A stretch of 17,595 bases of DNA from NCBI GenBank assembly GCA_041485845.1, contig JBGPKH010000113.1, positions 1 through 17,595 on the forward strand. Reading direction: 5' to 3'. The position numbers and the translations under genes are program-made. Positions 6,438-14,312 of this stretch are shown here, piece after piece; within the stretch, counting starts at the first letter, position 1, and each line of letters begins with the position of its first letter. The notes under the pieces were generated by a model. The model was given only the letters and a program-made list of their open reading frames with translations. It did no database searches and had not been told where the DNA came from. The DNA comes from OMOG01 sp041485845 (GTDB lineage: Bacteria; Acidobacteriota; Terriglobia; Bryobacterales; Bryobacteraceae).

Positions 6438-8393
6438 TTATTCCTTGATGACTTCGGCAGCCTTGGCCAAGAGGGCCGCGGGAATATTCATGCCCAGCGC
6501 GCGGGCGGCCGCGGTGTTGATGACGAGCCTGGTCTTGGCGAGCGGCAGGAACGGAATGTGGTCCGGGCTCTCGCCACGCATGATGCGGGCCGCAATGGCG
6601 GCGGCTTCGCGCCCGGCGTCAAAGTAATCGCGCGCAAGGACCACGGGCGCGCCTTGCCTGGCTTGCGAATTCTGGAACGCGAACACCGGAATCTTCTTGC
6701 GCAGCGCCGCCTGGGCGATGCCGCTGAAGGACGCGGCGGTGAGGTTGCCGGGAATCTGGCACAGGGCATCGACGTTGCGGCTCATGAGCGCGAGGGCGGC
6801 GTCGGGCACTTCGGAGCTGGTCGCGACGCCCAGGGCCTCCACCTCGAGGCCGGACTTAGCGGCGATCCTGACGAGCTCATCCTTCATGAAGACCATGTTC
6901 ACTTCCGAGGGGACAAAGAGCGTGCCGATGCGGCGCGCCGAGGGCAGCACCTGGCGGATGATGGCGATCATCTCGCCGGCCGCCGAGACGAGCGGCACGC
7001 CGGTCACATAGGGAAGGTGGTCCTCGTTACTCGTACCAGCGCCGGCGATGAAGGCATTGGCGACGTAGGTGAAGACGATGGGCACCTTGCCCTGGGAGCG
7101 CTGGATGGCGGTTTGCAGGGTGGGTGTGGAAAGCGTGACAAGCAGGTCGGCGCCATCGGCCACGGCGGCATCCACCAGGCCGTTCAGCGTGGCCATATCG
7201 CCCTGAGCGTTACGCACCTTGACGTCAAAGTGCCGGCCCTTGACGAGCTTGGCTTCCTCGAAGCCTTTGAGGATGCCCTGCTCGCACTCCTCCACGTCTA
7301 GCACGTTGTTCAGCTCGATGATCTGGACGTTCCACTTCTTGTTGGGCTGCGCGACGGCGGCGGCCTTGTTGTGGGTACCGGAGGCATCGATCACGGTATC
7401 GGCGCGCGCCAGCAGGTCTTGGGGCAGACGCCAGGAATCCTTGAGACCGGCGAGCACCGTCTGGTTCACCATCACCTTCTCTGGAAGAATGTTGCGGACG
7501 GGGATGGTTGACGGGCCGGCGCCCTTGAGGACCTGGGCGGCGAGGCTGCCTGTCAGTCGTCCGATTTCGTAGTAGTTCGCGCCGAGGTCGAAGAGCGCTC
7601 CCTTGGGAGCGTTGCCCGGAATGCTGGTAAACACGGGGATGCGGCCGCGTTTGGCGGCGGCCACGACGGAATCGATGGCGACGAGCACGGTGACATCGCC
7701 GCCGAGCCAGATCGCCTGCGCGCCGCGGGAGACCAGCGAGTTGGCGGCTTCGAGGACGCCAGAAGAATTCTCGACGGTGGCTTCGAGGAGATCGATGCCC
7801 AGATCTTTGGAAACGGTTCTGGCCAGCTTGACCTGCGCCTGGGAGTTGGCTTCGGCCGGATTCCATGGCGTAGCGACAGTCTTGAGATCCGGATAGAGCC
7901 TGCGAGCGATCTCGAAGGTTTCGCGAACCGGTTGCATGGTGCCGATGCCGGTGAGGTACTTGGGGTGGTCGAGCGGATTCTCGCGACTGATGCCCACGCC
8001 GGCGCCGAACGGGTCGGAGACAAGGCCAAAGACGTGCTTGACCCTGGCGTCCTTGTTGGCGGCGGCGACTGACTGGAGACTGACAGTGGTGGCGGTGATC
8101 ACCAGGTCGAACTGGCCGCCGGTCAACTCGCGGGCGATGGCGTTGGCGGTGGCCATGTCGTTTTCGGCATTGAAGCGGCTAAGGAGGACGGTTTTTCGAT
8201 CGGAGAAACCGTTCCCGGCGAGGGCATCGAGGATGCCGCGGACTCCCTCGTCGATGATGCTCTGGGAGGCATGCTGCAAGATCGCGACTCGGGGCAGATG
8301 GCCGGTGGACGCGCGCCTCTGTTTCCAATCGGAAATCAGGAGCACGGACGAGGCGGCGGCGATGAGGAAGAGGCCGAGGGAGAGGCGTCTCAC
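6438..8393 (-). CDS. Tandem-domain ABC substrate-binding protein (PF04392/COG2984, TrpX-like)
   Basis: The 651-residue product has an N-terminal hydrophobic segment (RRLSLGLFLIAAASSVLLI, residues 2-20) that would export or anchor it. There is no obvious lipobox cysteine. Two copies of the ABC_sub_bind fold follow: residues about 33-340 (LPRVAILQHAS... with LVSDPFGAGV and FDLGANYYEIGR) and about 352-645 (VQIIELNNVLDVEECEQGIL..., VPIVFTYVANAF, VLARDYFDAGREAAAIAARI). Family members usually have one such domain of about 320 residues, so this is a duplication or fusion. The start is GTG 8393 with GGAG seven bases upstream. It is the first gene of the importer operon, one base from the STAS gene. 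Confidence 0.9.
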   Translation of the reverse strand: MRRLSLGLFLIAAASSVLLISDWKQRRASTGHLPRVAILQHASQSIIDEGVRGILDALAGNGFSDRKTVLLSRFNAENDMATANAIARELTGGQFDLVITATTVSLQSVAAANKDARVKHVFGLVSDPFGAGVGISRENPLDHPKYLTGIGTMQPVRETFEIARRLYPDLKTVATPWNPAEANSQAQVKLARTVSKDLGIDLLEATVENSSGVLEAANSLVSRGAQAIWLGGDVTVLVAIDSVVAAAKRGRIPVFTSIPGNAPKGALFDLGANYYEIGRLTGSLAAQVLKGAGPSTIPVRNILPEKVMVNQTVLAGLKDSWRLPQDLLARADTVIDASGTHNKAAAVAQPNKKWNVQIIELNNVLDVEECEQGILKGFEEAKLVKGRHFDVKVRNAQGDMATLNGLVDAAVADGADLLVTLSTPTLQTAIQRSQGKVPIVFTYVANAFIAGAGTSNEDHLPYVTGVPLVSAAGEMIAIIRQVLPSARRIGTLFVPSEVNMVFMKDELVRIAAKSGLEVEALGVATSSEVPDAALALMSRNVDALCQIPGNLTAASFSGIAQAALRKKIPVFAFQNSQARQGAPVVLARDYFDAGREAAAIAARIMRGESPDHIPFLPLAKTRLVINTAAARALGMNIPAALLAKAAEVIKE

Positions 8394-8533
8394 GTCAGCG
8401 CTCCGGGAGCCGGGAAGGGAGAGCGGGCCGCGGCCTGGGCGCTGGTGAAGTCAGATCGGGCATGGGCGACCGGGGTGTCGAGAGAAAGAATGATATCACG
8501 AACGGCGGGATGCCCGGGAGACGGGTGACGCAT
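8390..8533 (-). CDS. Possible 47-codon upstream ORF coupled to the binding-protein gene
   Basis: An ATG at 8533 opens a frame (MRHPSPGHPAVRDIILSLDT onwards, ending PAPGALT) whose TGA overlaps the binding-protein GTG as GTGA. That geometry suggests translational coupling or a leader peptide. There is no Shine-Dalgarno sequence and no recognised family, so chance is the simpler explanation. Confidence 0.2.
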   Translation of the reverse strand: MRHPSPGHPAVRDIILSLDTPVAHARSDFTSAQAAARSPFPAPGALT

Positions 8534-8569
8534 CTTGGGCGGGTATGTGAAGTTATTATTCACGGCCCG

Positions 8570-8652
8570 ATAAACTCCTTTTTTCCTGTCGGTTGCAGAG
8601 GTCGTCGCAAAATGGGAGACGCATCTAGCGGGGTTTTCCCCAAAGATGCGTC
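8570..8652. repeat. Copy 1 of an 83-bp direct repeat
   Basis: This stretch matches 8725-8807 without gaps at about 57 of 83 positions by hand alignment. The conserved parts are ATAAACTCCTT, TCGGTT, AGCG and GATGCGTC. It contains the left arm of the strong hairpin at 8614-8656. It lies 177 bases upstream of the importer operon start, so it would be in that operon's leader if transcription begins further upstream. Confidence 0.7.
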
Positions 8653-8656
8653 TCCC
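8614..8656. terminator. Strong two-part hairpin, possibly a bidirectional terminator
   Basis: GGGAGACGCATCT (8614-8626) pairs perfectly with AGATGCGTCTCCC (8644-8656), and inside it GGGG pairs with CCCC around a TTTT loop. GGTTTTTG follows on the plus strand and ATTTTGCG on the minus strand, so termination in either direction is possible. The related hairpin in copy 2 is imperfect but retains compensatory pairs, which argues for an RNA structure rather than a one-off terminator. Confidence 0.55.
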
Positions 8657-8724
8657 GGTTTTTGCGGGTTGGCCGGCCGGTGGCGCAGTTTGGCGGCGTG
8701 TGTCGAGTTCAAAAATGTCGTCCA

Positions 8725-8807
8725 ATAAACTCCTTGTTTGCTTTCGGTTACAGGAGGGGCTCGAGATTATGTGAGGCATGGAGCGAGGTTTTTCCTGGCG
8801 ATGCGTC
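8725..8807. repeat. Copy 2 of the 83-bp direct repeat
   Basis: This is the second copy, 155 bases from copy 1. Its hairpin arms (8770-8782 and 8799-8810) contain three changes that keep pairing relative to copy 1 (G-C to T-A, A-T to T-A, and T-A to G-C) plus two mismatches. The rest of 8394-9377 shows no gene that I can support. Confidence 0.65.
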
Positions 8808-9377
8808 ACAAGGTTCTGCCGGCGGCGTGGTGTGAGATTTCGGGGCACAGGTTCTCCTCCCAGTTTTATTGGTAGCATGGCCGCATCGAAGGAATCGGGG
8901 CGGCGGCGGGTGAACGGCTGGTAAGGTATTGATTCATTTGGGGCGGGGATCATGAAAGAAAGTGCCGAAGGGCTGTGACTCGCCTGACCGGGGAAGCGCG
9001 GTTTTTGGGGGGAGTTGGCATAAAGGATTGAAAACAAAGATATCTGGCGGTTTGTGAAGATGGCGAGCGCTGGTTCCGGCGAACAGAGCGGGGTGCGATT
9101 TGCGCGCCAGGACGACACGGTCCGATGCCGACTTGCGGGCCAGTTGGGGTGATTCCATCTGACTCCTGGGCAGTTCGGTCGTTATGAGTTCACGGACCAG
9201 CACTTCCACGAGTCGGCTTATCTGCCAAGTGGCATTACAGTTCTTCGCAGGTGGTGTGTAGTACGTCGGCATGGCAGTGAAAGCGCGCCGGTTTGTTCCG
9301 GATCGCTGAGACCGCATTCTCAGAACGGTGTGCTGGCATCGTGTGCTCACAATCCGCTAATCTATGAGAGTACCCTC

Positions 9378-10154
9378 ATGCCCAGACTTCCATTAGCCGA
9401 TTGGCAAGCCGAACAGGCGCGCCTAACCGTATTCCCGATGCCGGACGCAGTCACTCGATCCGCCAACTGGTGGCAGATGGTTACAGACAATCAGCCGGAC
9501 GAGATCACGACGAACCCGAAGAAGGGTTCCGGGCTGATTCAGGGCGCGTTTGATCCAGGCAAGCTAATTCTCAGATTGGAGCCTGACAGGATTGACTGGG
9601 TGCTCGCGCCCCCGGATCCCGACATGGGCGAACTGGCCGTAGCGCGTGAATTCCCTACGCTCGGTCCAGCTATGGAAATTATCGACGCATTCTCCGCGAT
9701 CGTGGAGAAATGGTTTAGACGAGATGATTTGCCCGCCATCGCTAGGATGGCCTTCGGTGCTGTTCTCACACACCCAGAGGGAGATCGCCGAACAGGCTAT
9801 CTGCGTCTGCCCGACTATGTTCCCGTGCGGGTCGACCCTGAGTCTTCGGATTTCCTTTATCAAATCAACCTTCCTCCTGTGCCGAGTGCAACAGGAATTG
9901 AAGGTCTGCGGCTAAACCGTCTAAGCAAATGGAACGTGGTCGCCTTGAAGTTAGTTGCCTTCACTGTCGCGGGCACGGCGGTCCAGGCCCAACCGGTTTC
10001 CGAAGTGTTCGCGGTACGCGTGGAATTGGATATCAACACTGCGCCCGCCTTTACGGGACCAATCCCCCGCGGACGGCTTGTTGATGTATATCGTGAACTC
10101 GTTGCAACCGGTCACTCCATCGCTGCGAATGGAGTTGGAGTTATTGCACAGTGA
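9378..10154 (+). CDS. Hypothetical protein, first gene of a three-gene island
   Basis: A 258-residue soluble protein with no signal peptide. The ATG at 9378 (MPRLPLADWQAEQARLTVFP) has GAGAG seven bases upstream; a GTG at 9330 would add 16 residues and is less likely. Visible features are a mixed alpha/beta composition, the stretch LVLRxxPxRIDWV-like (LILRLEPDRIDWVLAPPD), FLYQINLPP, LRLNRLSKWNVVALKL and RVELDINTAPAF. It resembles unnamed hypothetical proteins that I recall from other bacteria, but I cannot assign a function. The stop overlaps the next gene as GTGA. GC content and codon use look lower than in the flanking genes. Confidence 0.75.
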   Translation: MPRLPLADWQAEQARLTVFPMPDAVTRSANWWQMVTDNQPDEITTNPKKGSGLIQGAFDPGKLILRLEPDRIDWVLAPPDPDMGELAVAREFPTLGPAMEIIDAFSAIVEKWFRRDDLPAIARMAFGAVLTHPEGDRRTGYLRLPDYVPVRVDPESSDFLYQINLPPVPSATGIEGLRLNRLSKWNVVALKLVAFTVAGTAVQAQPVSEVFAVRVELDINTAPAFTGPIPRGRLVDVYRELVATGHSIAANGVGVIAQ

Positions 10155-10840
10155 CCTTCGAACGATTCAAAGATACTGCCTCAACGAGCCCGCAAGAAGC
10201 TCCACTCCAAACCGATGAAGGGGCCAGCACCGGCCTGCCTGCGGATGTCGTGGGCGTTCGGATCCATAGGCCGGGATTGTTCATCGCGGGCCTTGTCTTG
10301 AGTGCGGCCTTGGCCACAGGTGGGACACAGGGGGTGTTTTCCGTGGGAGAATTGAGCCGCCGCAGGCGTGACGATGTCTTGGCCGAGAGCAGCACAGCGG
10401 CTGTGGAGGTCGACCCTCTTCTGCTGAAGGAAATTCGTGAACTATTCGAGCGGGGAGCATCCGAGTTTTTTCACGACGGTGTGCACAGCAATTTCTCCCG
10501 CGCACTCCTTAAGACGCTGGCGCAGCATGGACAAGCGGCATTTCGGGCGATCGCCGATTATTTGTTCTCTGGCAACGCAAAGCCCGACGTTGTTTCGGAG
10601 GCGCTGAGATGGCTCGCCGACTTCAACGACGCCTCGACACTTTCTCAGCGGTGGGCTATCCTGCAACACACTCTGAAAGACCGCTCGCCTCGGGTTCGGG
10701 ATGGAGCAATCTTGGGGTTCGCAGCCCTTGACGACCCGCGTGCGAATCCATTGTTATTAGAAGCGCGGAATTTGGAACAGATCGGCGAACTCCGTTCACT
10801 GATCGATCAGGTCGTCGCTCAACTTGAGCGCCCCAGGTGA
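10151..10840 (+). CDS. Hypothetical protein with a hydrophobic segment and a HEAT-like helical region
   Basis: A 229-residue product starting at GTG 10151, which overlaps the preceding stop by four bases. Residues 43-60 (LFIAGLVLSAALATGG) could be a single membrane helix. This is followed by a basic RRRR patch (70-73) and an all-helical C-terminal half (about 88-229), including SPRVRDGAILGFAALDDPRA, which looks like a HEAT-type repeat. HEAT regions usually bind proteins. It is the middle gene of the island; the next start is two bases after this stop. No known family is assigned. Confidence 0.72.
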   Translation: MTFERFKDTASTSPQEAPLQTDEGASTGLPADVVGVRIHRPGLFIAGLVLSAALATGGTQGVFSVGELSRRRRDDVLAESSTAAVEVDPLLLKEIRELFERGASEFFHDGVHSNFSRALLKTLAQHGQAAFRAIADYLFSGNAKPDVVSEALRWLADFNDASTLSQRWAILQHTLKDRSPRVRDGAILGFAALDDPRANPLLLEARNLEQIGELRSLIDQVVAQLERPR

Positions 10841-10841
10841 G

Positions 10842-11312
10842 ATGCCGCTGTTACTCCGAACCGTTAGACAGAATCGCTGGCTGAAAGAAGAGGCTGCGCC
10901 GTTCCTCGCAATTGACGACGTTCCCGCTGATCCAGTTTGCGACCTACTAACACACCAGAATTTGCTCTCGGTATGGGAGGTTGCGCAGGACCGCTCCAAC
11001 ATCGAGCGAATCGTTCGCGCGGTGGCCATCGGACGCACTGCAATCGCAGATACGGGCTACGTGATATTTGACTCAGACCTGCTGCCCGCCGCCGGCATCG
11101 AGATCCGTGAGAGTGCGGGTGCGTCTCTCGACACAGGGGCGAATGCTTGGCATCGCGATCTCGTCGTCTCGGGGAATAAGCTCGTCGCGCTGACAAGAGC
11201 GATACTCCGAAACGGCGAATCCGGTACCGTCCTGAAGGTCCGGCTCCGTGAGATTGTTGAGGAAGGAAAGCGAAACGGGCAGATTCCCGAGAAACTCCCA
11301 GCGAAACTCTGA
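10842..11312 (+). CDS. Hypothetical protein, third gene of the island
   Basis: A 156-residue soluble acidic protein (MPLLLRTVRQNRWLKEEAAP onwards). The ATG at 10842 follows the previous stop by one base with AGGTGAG immediately before it; an in-frame TTG at 10824 is the alternative. Features include FLAIDDVPADPVCDLL, LSVWEVAQDRSNIERIVRAV, ANAWHRDLVVSGNKLVALTRAI and a basic C-terminal tail. The tight spacing says the three proteins act together. Catalytic residues cannot be identified. Its companions suggest an uncharacterised conserved module, possibly an accessory or defence-like function, but that is inference. Confidence 0.7.
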   Translation: MPLLLRTVRQNRWLKEEAAPFLAIDDVPADPVCDLLTHQNLLSVWEVAQDRSNIERIVRAVAIGRTAIADTGYVIFDSDLLPAAGIEIRESAGASLDTGANAWHRDLVVSGNKLVALTRAILRNGESGTVLKVRLREIVEEGKRNGQIPEKLPAKL

Positions 11313-11458
11313 TTACTCACCTCTGCAACTCCTATGTTCGAACAAACGCCTAGGCAGTCGTTTCGGTTCACCAGCGGGGCTGGCAGTGCGCAGTCAGGTA
11401 CACGCGCTCCTAACGGTAGGATTCAAGACGAATTAACGGCGCGCGAGCATCATGATTG

Positions 11459-11488
11459 GCCGGTTATGCCGAGCTCGGCATAACCGGC
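11459..11488. repeat. Perfect 30-bp palindrome
   Basis: The left half GCCGGTTATGCCGAG (11459-11473) and the right half CTCGGCATAACCGGC (11474-11488) are exact reverse complements with no loop. One mismatched pair further out, GATT (11454-11457) and AATC (11490-11493) continue the symmetry. It lies 147 bases after the island and 30 bases before the broken VapC start. It could be a toxin-antitoxin operator or a recombination site; without a loop or T-tract it is a poor terminator. Confidence 0.85.
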
Positions 11489-11517
11489 TAATCTTTCCAT
11501 GACTGAGATCAGGGGTG

Positions 11518-11745
11518 ATGGTCCTGATCGGCACAAACATCCTCCTGCGCATCCTGGAGCCAAACGACCCGGAGCACACCTTGGTTCGAGAAGCCGTGAA
11601 GGCGCTCACGGCCCGCGGCGAGAGTCTGCGCTTCGCCTCGCAGAGTCTGATCGAATTCTGGACTTGGTCGTCGGTGATGTCCAACTCGACGAGGAACACA
11701 GGCCGCACATTGGCAACCTGTGCCAGGAGTTCCGCGCCGGTTTGA
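11518..11745 (+). pseudogene. Truncated VapC-like PIN-domain toxin
   Basis: Residues 1-48 from ATG 11518 (MVLIGTNILLRILEPNDPEH onwards, ending SLIEFW) match the first third of a VapC ribonuclease, normally about 130 residues. AGGGGTG provides a plausible ribosome site. After the LIEFW segment the frame loses all similarity and stops at 11745. The family's first catalytic Asp (VDTNIL) is Gly here (LIGTNIL), a GAC-to-GGC type change, so activity is doubly lost. No antitoxin gene is visible. The other frame open to 11807 is not recognisable. Confidence 0.7.
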
Positions 11746-11950
11746 GTGAGCCATTGGTCCGGCAACTTCTGCCTACGCCTCTGATGCCGCTGAAGCGCAA
11801 CGAATAATGCGAAGCGGCAAAGCCGCACATAATCTACGATATCCAAGATCATCACCCCACGCACCTGGCTGGAGCCATCGTCGGGGACGCACGTAGTACT
11901 TTGGCATGGGACGGCACATGCCGCAAACACCGCCGCGCCGCGCGGCACGT

Positions 11951-11992
11951 GTGATTCGGTCGGGGTGATTCGGGGTGATTCGGGTGATTCGG
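11951..11992. repeat. Short direct repeats of GTGATTCGG
   Basis: Four copies of GTGATTCGG lie at 11951-11959, 11965-11973, 11975-11983 and 11984-11992. They sit about 50-90 bases upstream of the PHP-like gene. They could be binding sites or simple slippage products. Otherwise 11808-12041 contains only a small GCGGC-AAA-GCCGC hairpin (11814-11826) and no gene. Confidence 0.7.
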
Positions 11993-12041
11993 TCCGGGAG
12001 TGGACTTTTCCCGGCCGCGGTCATATCATCGGCACAGCCTT

Positions 12042-14084
12042 ATGCATGCCCGATCCGGATTCTGCCTGATCTTCGCAATCTCGGCTCTCCACGCCGCCGT
12101 CCCGTTCGACGGCTCGGGAGTCAAGCCCGGTCCGGTCACGGTCACCGCGACGGCGGACCTGGTCACGGTCCGCTGGAGCGACGAAGCCAACCGCCCCTGG
12201 TCCGCCGATTTTTCCCTCGACCCCAAGACCCCTCTCATTCGCGCGATCCGATTCAACGGCGCGGCGGTGATCGAAAATGCCCGCCCGTTCTATCAGTGCT
12301 CGACCGGCAAGCGCCGTGGAGGCTGGGACCAGTTCTTCGATCTGCCGTCTTCCCACCCGGAGGGCACGCGCTCTTTCTCGGGCGATTTCGGCTTGAAGTC
12401 GGCGCGCGCCGCCACCATCGGGGACCGCGTCGAGATCGCCTTCGACGGCCTGCGCATGGGCATCTTCGGGGGCAGCGTCCGGTACGTCGTGTTTCCGGGC
12501 AGCCGGCTGATCGAGCAGGTCGCGGTCATGACCACCAGCGAGCCCGATACGGCTTATTACTACGACGCCGGGCTGCGCATGACCGTCAACCCCGACCGTC
12601 GCGTGGGCGGCAACATGGAAACGTTCGTCTCGTACTACGACACCGCGGGCGAGCTGAAATCCGTGCTGTCCGACGGACCGGAACGGCATCCCGCCGCCGT
12701 TCGCTACCGCACCATCGCGGCGCGCACCGGCGCCGGCAGCGTCGCCGTGTTTCCAGCGCCCCATCGGTATTTCTTTCCACGCGACTTCACTACCAACATG
12801 GCCTACCTCTGGCACTCGTCGTGGAAGGGCCTGGTGTCGCTGGGGGTGCGGCAACTGCCCGACGACGCCACGGCGTTCTACCCGTGGTCCAACGCGCCGC
12901 CCGGGACGGAGCAGCGTATGAGCCTGTTCCTCATGCTCCAACCCGGCGATCCGCACGCAGCGCTCGACGACGTCCTGCGGCTGACCAACTCCGATCGTTA
13001 TCCCGCCCTCGACGGCTACGTCACCTTCGCTCCCCACTGGCACTACGCGTACACCGTGCAGGCCATGGAGAAGGGCTTGTCGTGGGTTCCGCCGTTCAAG
13101 CCCGTGCTGCAAGCCATGGGTGTGAATTCGGCGATGATCATGGACTTTCACGGCGACGGTCATCCGGCCGACACCGGCGAGCCGCGGCTTCGCGAGCTGG
13201 AAGCTTTCTATCGTGCCTGCCGCGCGCAATCCGGCCCGGACTTCCTGGTGATTCCCGCCGAGGAGGCGAACGTCCACTTCGGGGGCCATTGGGCCCTGGC
13301 CTTTCCGAAGCCGGTCTACTGGCACATGAGCCGCAAGCCTGCACAACCGTTTCAGGAGCAGGACCCGAAGTACGGCACGGTGTACAACACCGCCGATGGC
13401 AGGGAACTGCTCGACGTGGTCCGCGCCGAAAACGCGTTCGTGTATCAGACCCATCCGCGCACCAAGGGCTCGATGGGCTATCCGGACCGGATTCGCGACT
13501 CGGCGCACTTTCTCGATGCCCACTGGTTCGGCGCCGGGTGGAAGGCGTTGCCCTCCGATCTGGCGTCTCCGCGGCTGGGCGAGCGAGCCTTGAAGCTCCT
13601 CGACGATATGAGCAATTGGGGCCAGCGCAAGCAACTCTTCGGCGAGGTGGACGTGTTCCAGATCGACGGCACCCACGAACTGTATGCGCACATGAACGTC
13701 AACTACGTGAAGCTGCCGGCCGTGCCCCGGTTTGACGACTACGGCCGCTTGCTCGATGCGGTCCGGCGCAGCGAGTTCTTCGTGACTACCGGCGAGGTGC
13801 TGCTGCCCGAAGTGAGCATCACCCCGGCGGAGGCCGGGCGCATTCGGGTGCGCGCGCGGATCCGGCACACTTTTCCCCTGGAAATGGCCGAGATCGTCTG
13901 GGGAGACGGATCGCAGACGTATCGGAAGACGATCGCGCTCACCGGGACACACCCGTTCGGCGACTTCTGGTTCTCCGGCGAGGCTGATGGCGCCAACTGG
14001 AAGTGGGCCCGCTTCGCCGTCTGGGACGTGGCCGCCAACGGGGCATTCGGGAACCCCGTGTGGGCAGTCCCACTCACTCCGTAA
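12042..14084 (+). CDS. Exported PHP-like metallohydrolase
   Basis: The 680-residue product starts with a signal peptide (MHARSGFCLIFAISALHA, cleavage likely before AVPFDG), so it is secreted or periplasmic. The first 300 residues form a beta-rich region. From about 325 come PHP/CehA-like metal-site motifs: HWH at 332-334, DFHGDGH at 368-374, EEANVHFGGHW from 407 to 417, THPR with His471, and a later DGTHE. The C-terminal 130 residues are a beta-sandwich-like part. The reaction is probably phosphoester or amide hydrolysis with bound metals, but the substrate is unknown. The ATG at 12042 is chosen because it begins the signal peptide, although no Shine-Dalgarno sequence is visible; GTG 12000 is an in-frame alternative. 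Confidence 0.78.
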   Translation: MHARSGFCLIFAISALHAAVPFDGSGVKPGPVTVTATADLVTVRWSDEANRPWSADFSLDPKTPLIRAIRFNGAAVIENARPFYQCSTGKRRGGWDQFFDLPSSHPEGTRSFSGDFGLKSARAATIGDRVEIAFDGLRMGIFGGSVRYVVFPGSRLIEQVAVMTTSEPDTAYYYDAGLRMTVNPDRRVGGNMETFVSYYDTAGELKSVLSDGPERHPAAVRYRTIAARTGAGSVAVFPAPHRYFFPRDFTTNMAYLWHSSWKGLVSLGVRQLPDDATAFYPWSNAPPGTEQRMSLFLMLQPGDPHAALDDVLRLTNSDRYPALDGYVTFAPHWHYAYTVQAMEKGLSWVPPFKPVLQAMGVNSAMIMDFHGDGHPADTGEPRLRELEAFYRACRAQSGPDFLVIPAEEANVHFGGHWALAFPKPVYWHMSRKPAQPFQEQDPKYGTVYNTADGRELLDVVRAENAFVYQTHPRTKGSMGYPDRIRDSAHFLDAHWFGAGWKALPSDLASPRLGERALKLLDDMSNWGQRKQLFGEVDVFQIDGTHELYAHMNVNYVKLPAVPRFDDYGRLLDAVRRSEFFVTTGEVLLPEVSITPAEAGRIRVRARIRHTFPLEMAEIVWGDGSQTYRKTIALTGTHPFGDFWFSGEADGANWKWARFAVWDVAANGAFGNPVWAVPLTP

Positions 14085-14129
14085 CCGAGCCGCGACCAAA
14101 CTCGCGCTTAGGCGAGCCAGGGAGCGGTT

Positions 14130-14213
14130 GCCCGTCCCCACCCGCCCGCCTCCCCGGCCCCCCCGGCGCCCGACGCCGACCCCCGCCCCAGGCGGCCCCA
14201 CCCGGCCCCGCCT
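14130..14213. other. C-rich tract with G-quadruplex potential on the minus strand
   Basis: The plus strand is almost free of T and carries many C3-C7 runs (CCCC, CCCCCCC and similar) over about 84 bases. The complementary strand therefore has well over four G-runs of three or more with short loops. It lies between the PHP-like gene and the ECF promoter, and no reading frame is supported there. Confidence 0.7.
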
Positions 14214-14234
14214 TTGCGTTTGCCGCCAAAGCTT

Positions 14235-14263
14235 TGTAACCTGTCTACTTGCTGGTACGCCTA
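14235..14263 (+). promoter_or_regulatory. Candidate ECF-type promoter of the sigma operon
   Basis: TGTAACC (14235-14241), a 16-base spacer and CGCCTA (14258-14263) match the general ECF pattern of an AAC-containing -35 and a CGTC-like -10. The start codon follows about 50 bases downstream. This suggests that the sigma factor drives its own operon. Confidence 0.5.
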
Positions 14264-14312
14264 TGCAAACGGAGCCAAGGAAGCTTTCGGATGCCGGCAC
14301 CCATGGTGCGGC

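Noticed and set aside
5513..6448. 311-codon open frame on the plus strand
   Set aside because: Antisense to the STAS gene, whose domain, overlaps and ribosome site are convincing. The plus-strand product has no recognisable motif.
8614..8807. CRISPR array
   Set aside because: Only two diverged copies 155 bases apart at about 69% identity, with no short constant repeats and no cas genes nearby.
8390..9118. 242-codon minus-strand frame covering the repeat region
   Set aside because: It runs through both hairpin repeats and has no family similarity or plausible start. Only its last 48 codons are kept, as a weak upstream-ORF candidate.
8934..9350. 138-codon minus-strand frame before the island
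   Set aside because: No ribosome site, no recognised motif, and composition like non-coding DNA.
11459..11488. Integron attC site
   Set aside because: The inner sequence does not fit the RYYYAAC...GTTRRRY core sites, and the palindrome has no loop.
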